Shown: positions 5,494 through 6,420 of the stretch, piece by piece
How positions within the stretch are numbered: the stretch's first letter is position 1
Layout of the letters: each line of letters begins with the position of its first letter
Source: Deltaproteobacteria bacterium
Lineage (GTDB): Bacteria > Desulfobacterota_B > Binatia > UBA9968
Reading direction: 5' to 3'
Length of the DNA: 6,420 nucleotides
Assembly: GCA_005879255.1 (NCBI GenBank)
Contig: VBKY01000316.1
Location: 1-6,420 of the forward strand
The notes under the pieces: model-generated
The model's database searches: none
Seen by the model: only the letters and a program-made list of their open reading frames with translations
What the model was told of the DNA's origin: nothing
Position numbers and translations under genes: made by a program

Positions 5494-6420
5494 ATGCCCA
5501 AAGACCTGCGCAGTTTTGTTGCCGAGCTCGAATCCAAATACCCTGAAGAAGTGGCGCGGGTAACAAAGCCGATTTCGCCACGTTACGAGATTACGGCCCT
5601 GCTGACGCAGCTGGAAAAGAGCAAACGATTTCCGCTGCTCTTCTGCGAGAAAGTCGAAGGCAGTGACGCGCGGGTCATTATCAACGCCCAGGCGAGCCGC
5701 AGGCTCATGGCATTGGCGATGGAATGTAAGCCGGAAGAGCTAGCGGCCAAATTCAGCGAGCGGCAGGGTAAGCCGATTGCGCCGGTCGAAGTCAGCGAAG
5801 GGCCGGTGCATGAAGTAGTCAAAACCGGCGATGACGTGGATCTCACAAAAGTTCCGTTGCTCACCCATTACGACGTCAACGCGGCGCCGTATATAACCGC
5901 GGGCATTGTCGTCGCGGCTGATCCGGACACGGGCGTGAGGAATACCAGCTACAACCGGCTCATGATGGCGCGCAAACGCGAATTGCGCATCTTCATGGCC
6001 ATCGGCCGGCACCTCTGTACGCTGCACAATAAGCTGGAGCGGCGCAATGAACCGTTGCCGATCGCCATCGTCGTGGGAGTGCACCCGCTTTTTTCTCTCG
6101 GTGCTCAAGCTTTCACGCCGTCGACAGAAGACGAATACGCCGTCATCGGCGGCATGATGGGCGAAGCATTGCGCGTCGTTAAGGCGAAGACTGTTCCCAT
6201 TCTAGTGCCCGCGGACGCCGAGATGGTGATCGAAGGAAAGATTCTCGCCAACGTGCGCCGCGAAGAGGGACCGTTCGGTGAATTTACCGGCCACGCTGTG
6301 TCCAAAGACGATCGCCAGGTCATCGAAGTCACCGCCATCACCCATCGCAAAAATTATCTGTTTCAAGACGTTCACGCCGGCTACACGGAGCATAAGCTCA
6401 TGGGCGCGGTGCCGCGCGAA
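5494..6420 (+). CDS. UbiD-family prenylated-FMN-dependent decarboxylase, copy 2 (C-terminus beyond the right edge)
   Basis: The first 309 residues are present and the frame is open to the right edge, roughly two thirds of a normal UbiD protein. Predicted cytoplasmic (de)carboxylase using UbiX-made prFMN. The key residues keep the same spacing as in Fdc1: N150, R155 (N+5), H173 (R+18), E214 (H+41, in DEYAVIGG), and E258 and E263 in EGPFGE. It differs clearly from copy 1: its N-terminal region before the prFMN site is arranged differently (MPKDLRSF start; N150 against N167), and outside the motifs the two share only scattered identity, so they look like separate subfamilies rather than a recent duplication. 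The ATG at 5494 is supported by the AAGGAT upstream and lies 7 bp after the CPBP gene, so the two are probably in one transcript. The substrate is unknown. Confidence 0.95.
   Translation, partial: MPKDLRSFVAELESKYPEEVARVTKPISPRYEITALLTQLEKSKRFPLLFCEKVEGSDARVIINAQASRRLMALAMECKPEELAAKFSERQGKPIAPVEVSEGPVHEVVKTGDDVDLTKVPLLTHYDVNAAPYITAGIVVAADPDTGVRNTSYNRLMMARKRELRIFMAIGRHLCTLHNKLERRNEPLPIAIVVGVHPLFSLGAQAFTPSTEDEYAVIGGMMGEALRVVKAKTVPILVPADAEMVIEGKILANVRREEGPFGEFTGHAVSKDDRQVIEVTAITHRKNYLFQDVHAGYTEHKLMGAVPRE

Overview
The window carries five protein-coding genes of an ordinary bacterial kind. They are two different UbiD-family (prenylated-FMN) decarboxylases, one cut by each window edge, and between them an S9 prolyl-oligopeptidase-type lipoprotein, an ACMSD-like amidohydrolase (Amidohydro_2) and a CPBP-family membrane protease. 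Four of the five genes have AGGAG-type ribosome binding sites. I see no RNA genes, transposons, CRISPR arrays or phage genes. Most of the window is fairly GC-rich. The lipobox-bearing secretion signal and the mix of UbiD and ACMSD-like genes fit a free-living environmental bacterium. They recall uncultivated soil lineages with many such genes (Rokubacteria, Tectomicrobia and Binatota types), but that placement is a guess from style, not from a marker gene.

Layout. Positions 1-1252 (minus strand) hold the first UbiD homologue, which runs off the left edge. Positions 1253-1378 form a divergent intergenic region with the ribosome binding sites of both flanking genes. All genes to the right are on the plus strand: S9 peptidase (1379-3343), a 100-bp gap with a weak hairpin, amidohydrolase (3444-4511), a 105-bp gap, CPBP protease (4617-5486), and after only 7 bp the second UbiD homologue (5494 to the right edge).

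How the genes may work together. Both UbiD proteins keep the prFMN/metal residues (N, R, H, E) and the E-R-E catalytic residues at the spacing known from Aspergillus niger Fdc1, so both should be active. The amidohydrolase belongs to a superfamily that includes metal-dependent non-oxidative decarboxylases. The neighbourhood therefore looks like decarboxylation or breakdown of aromatic or other unsaturated carboxylates, with unknown substrates. The flavin prenyltransferase UbiX, needed to make the cofactor, is not in view. The CPBP gene is clearly more AT-rich than its neighbours and has no convincing ribosome binding site, yet the ribosome binding site of the second UbiD gene overlaps its stop codon. 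It looks like a later arrival that now sits inside the transcription unit.

I did not find strong evidence of an undescribed system. The points most worth checking are the altered active site of the amidohydrolase and the CPBP-UbiD junction.
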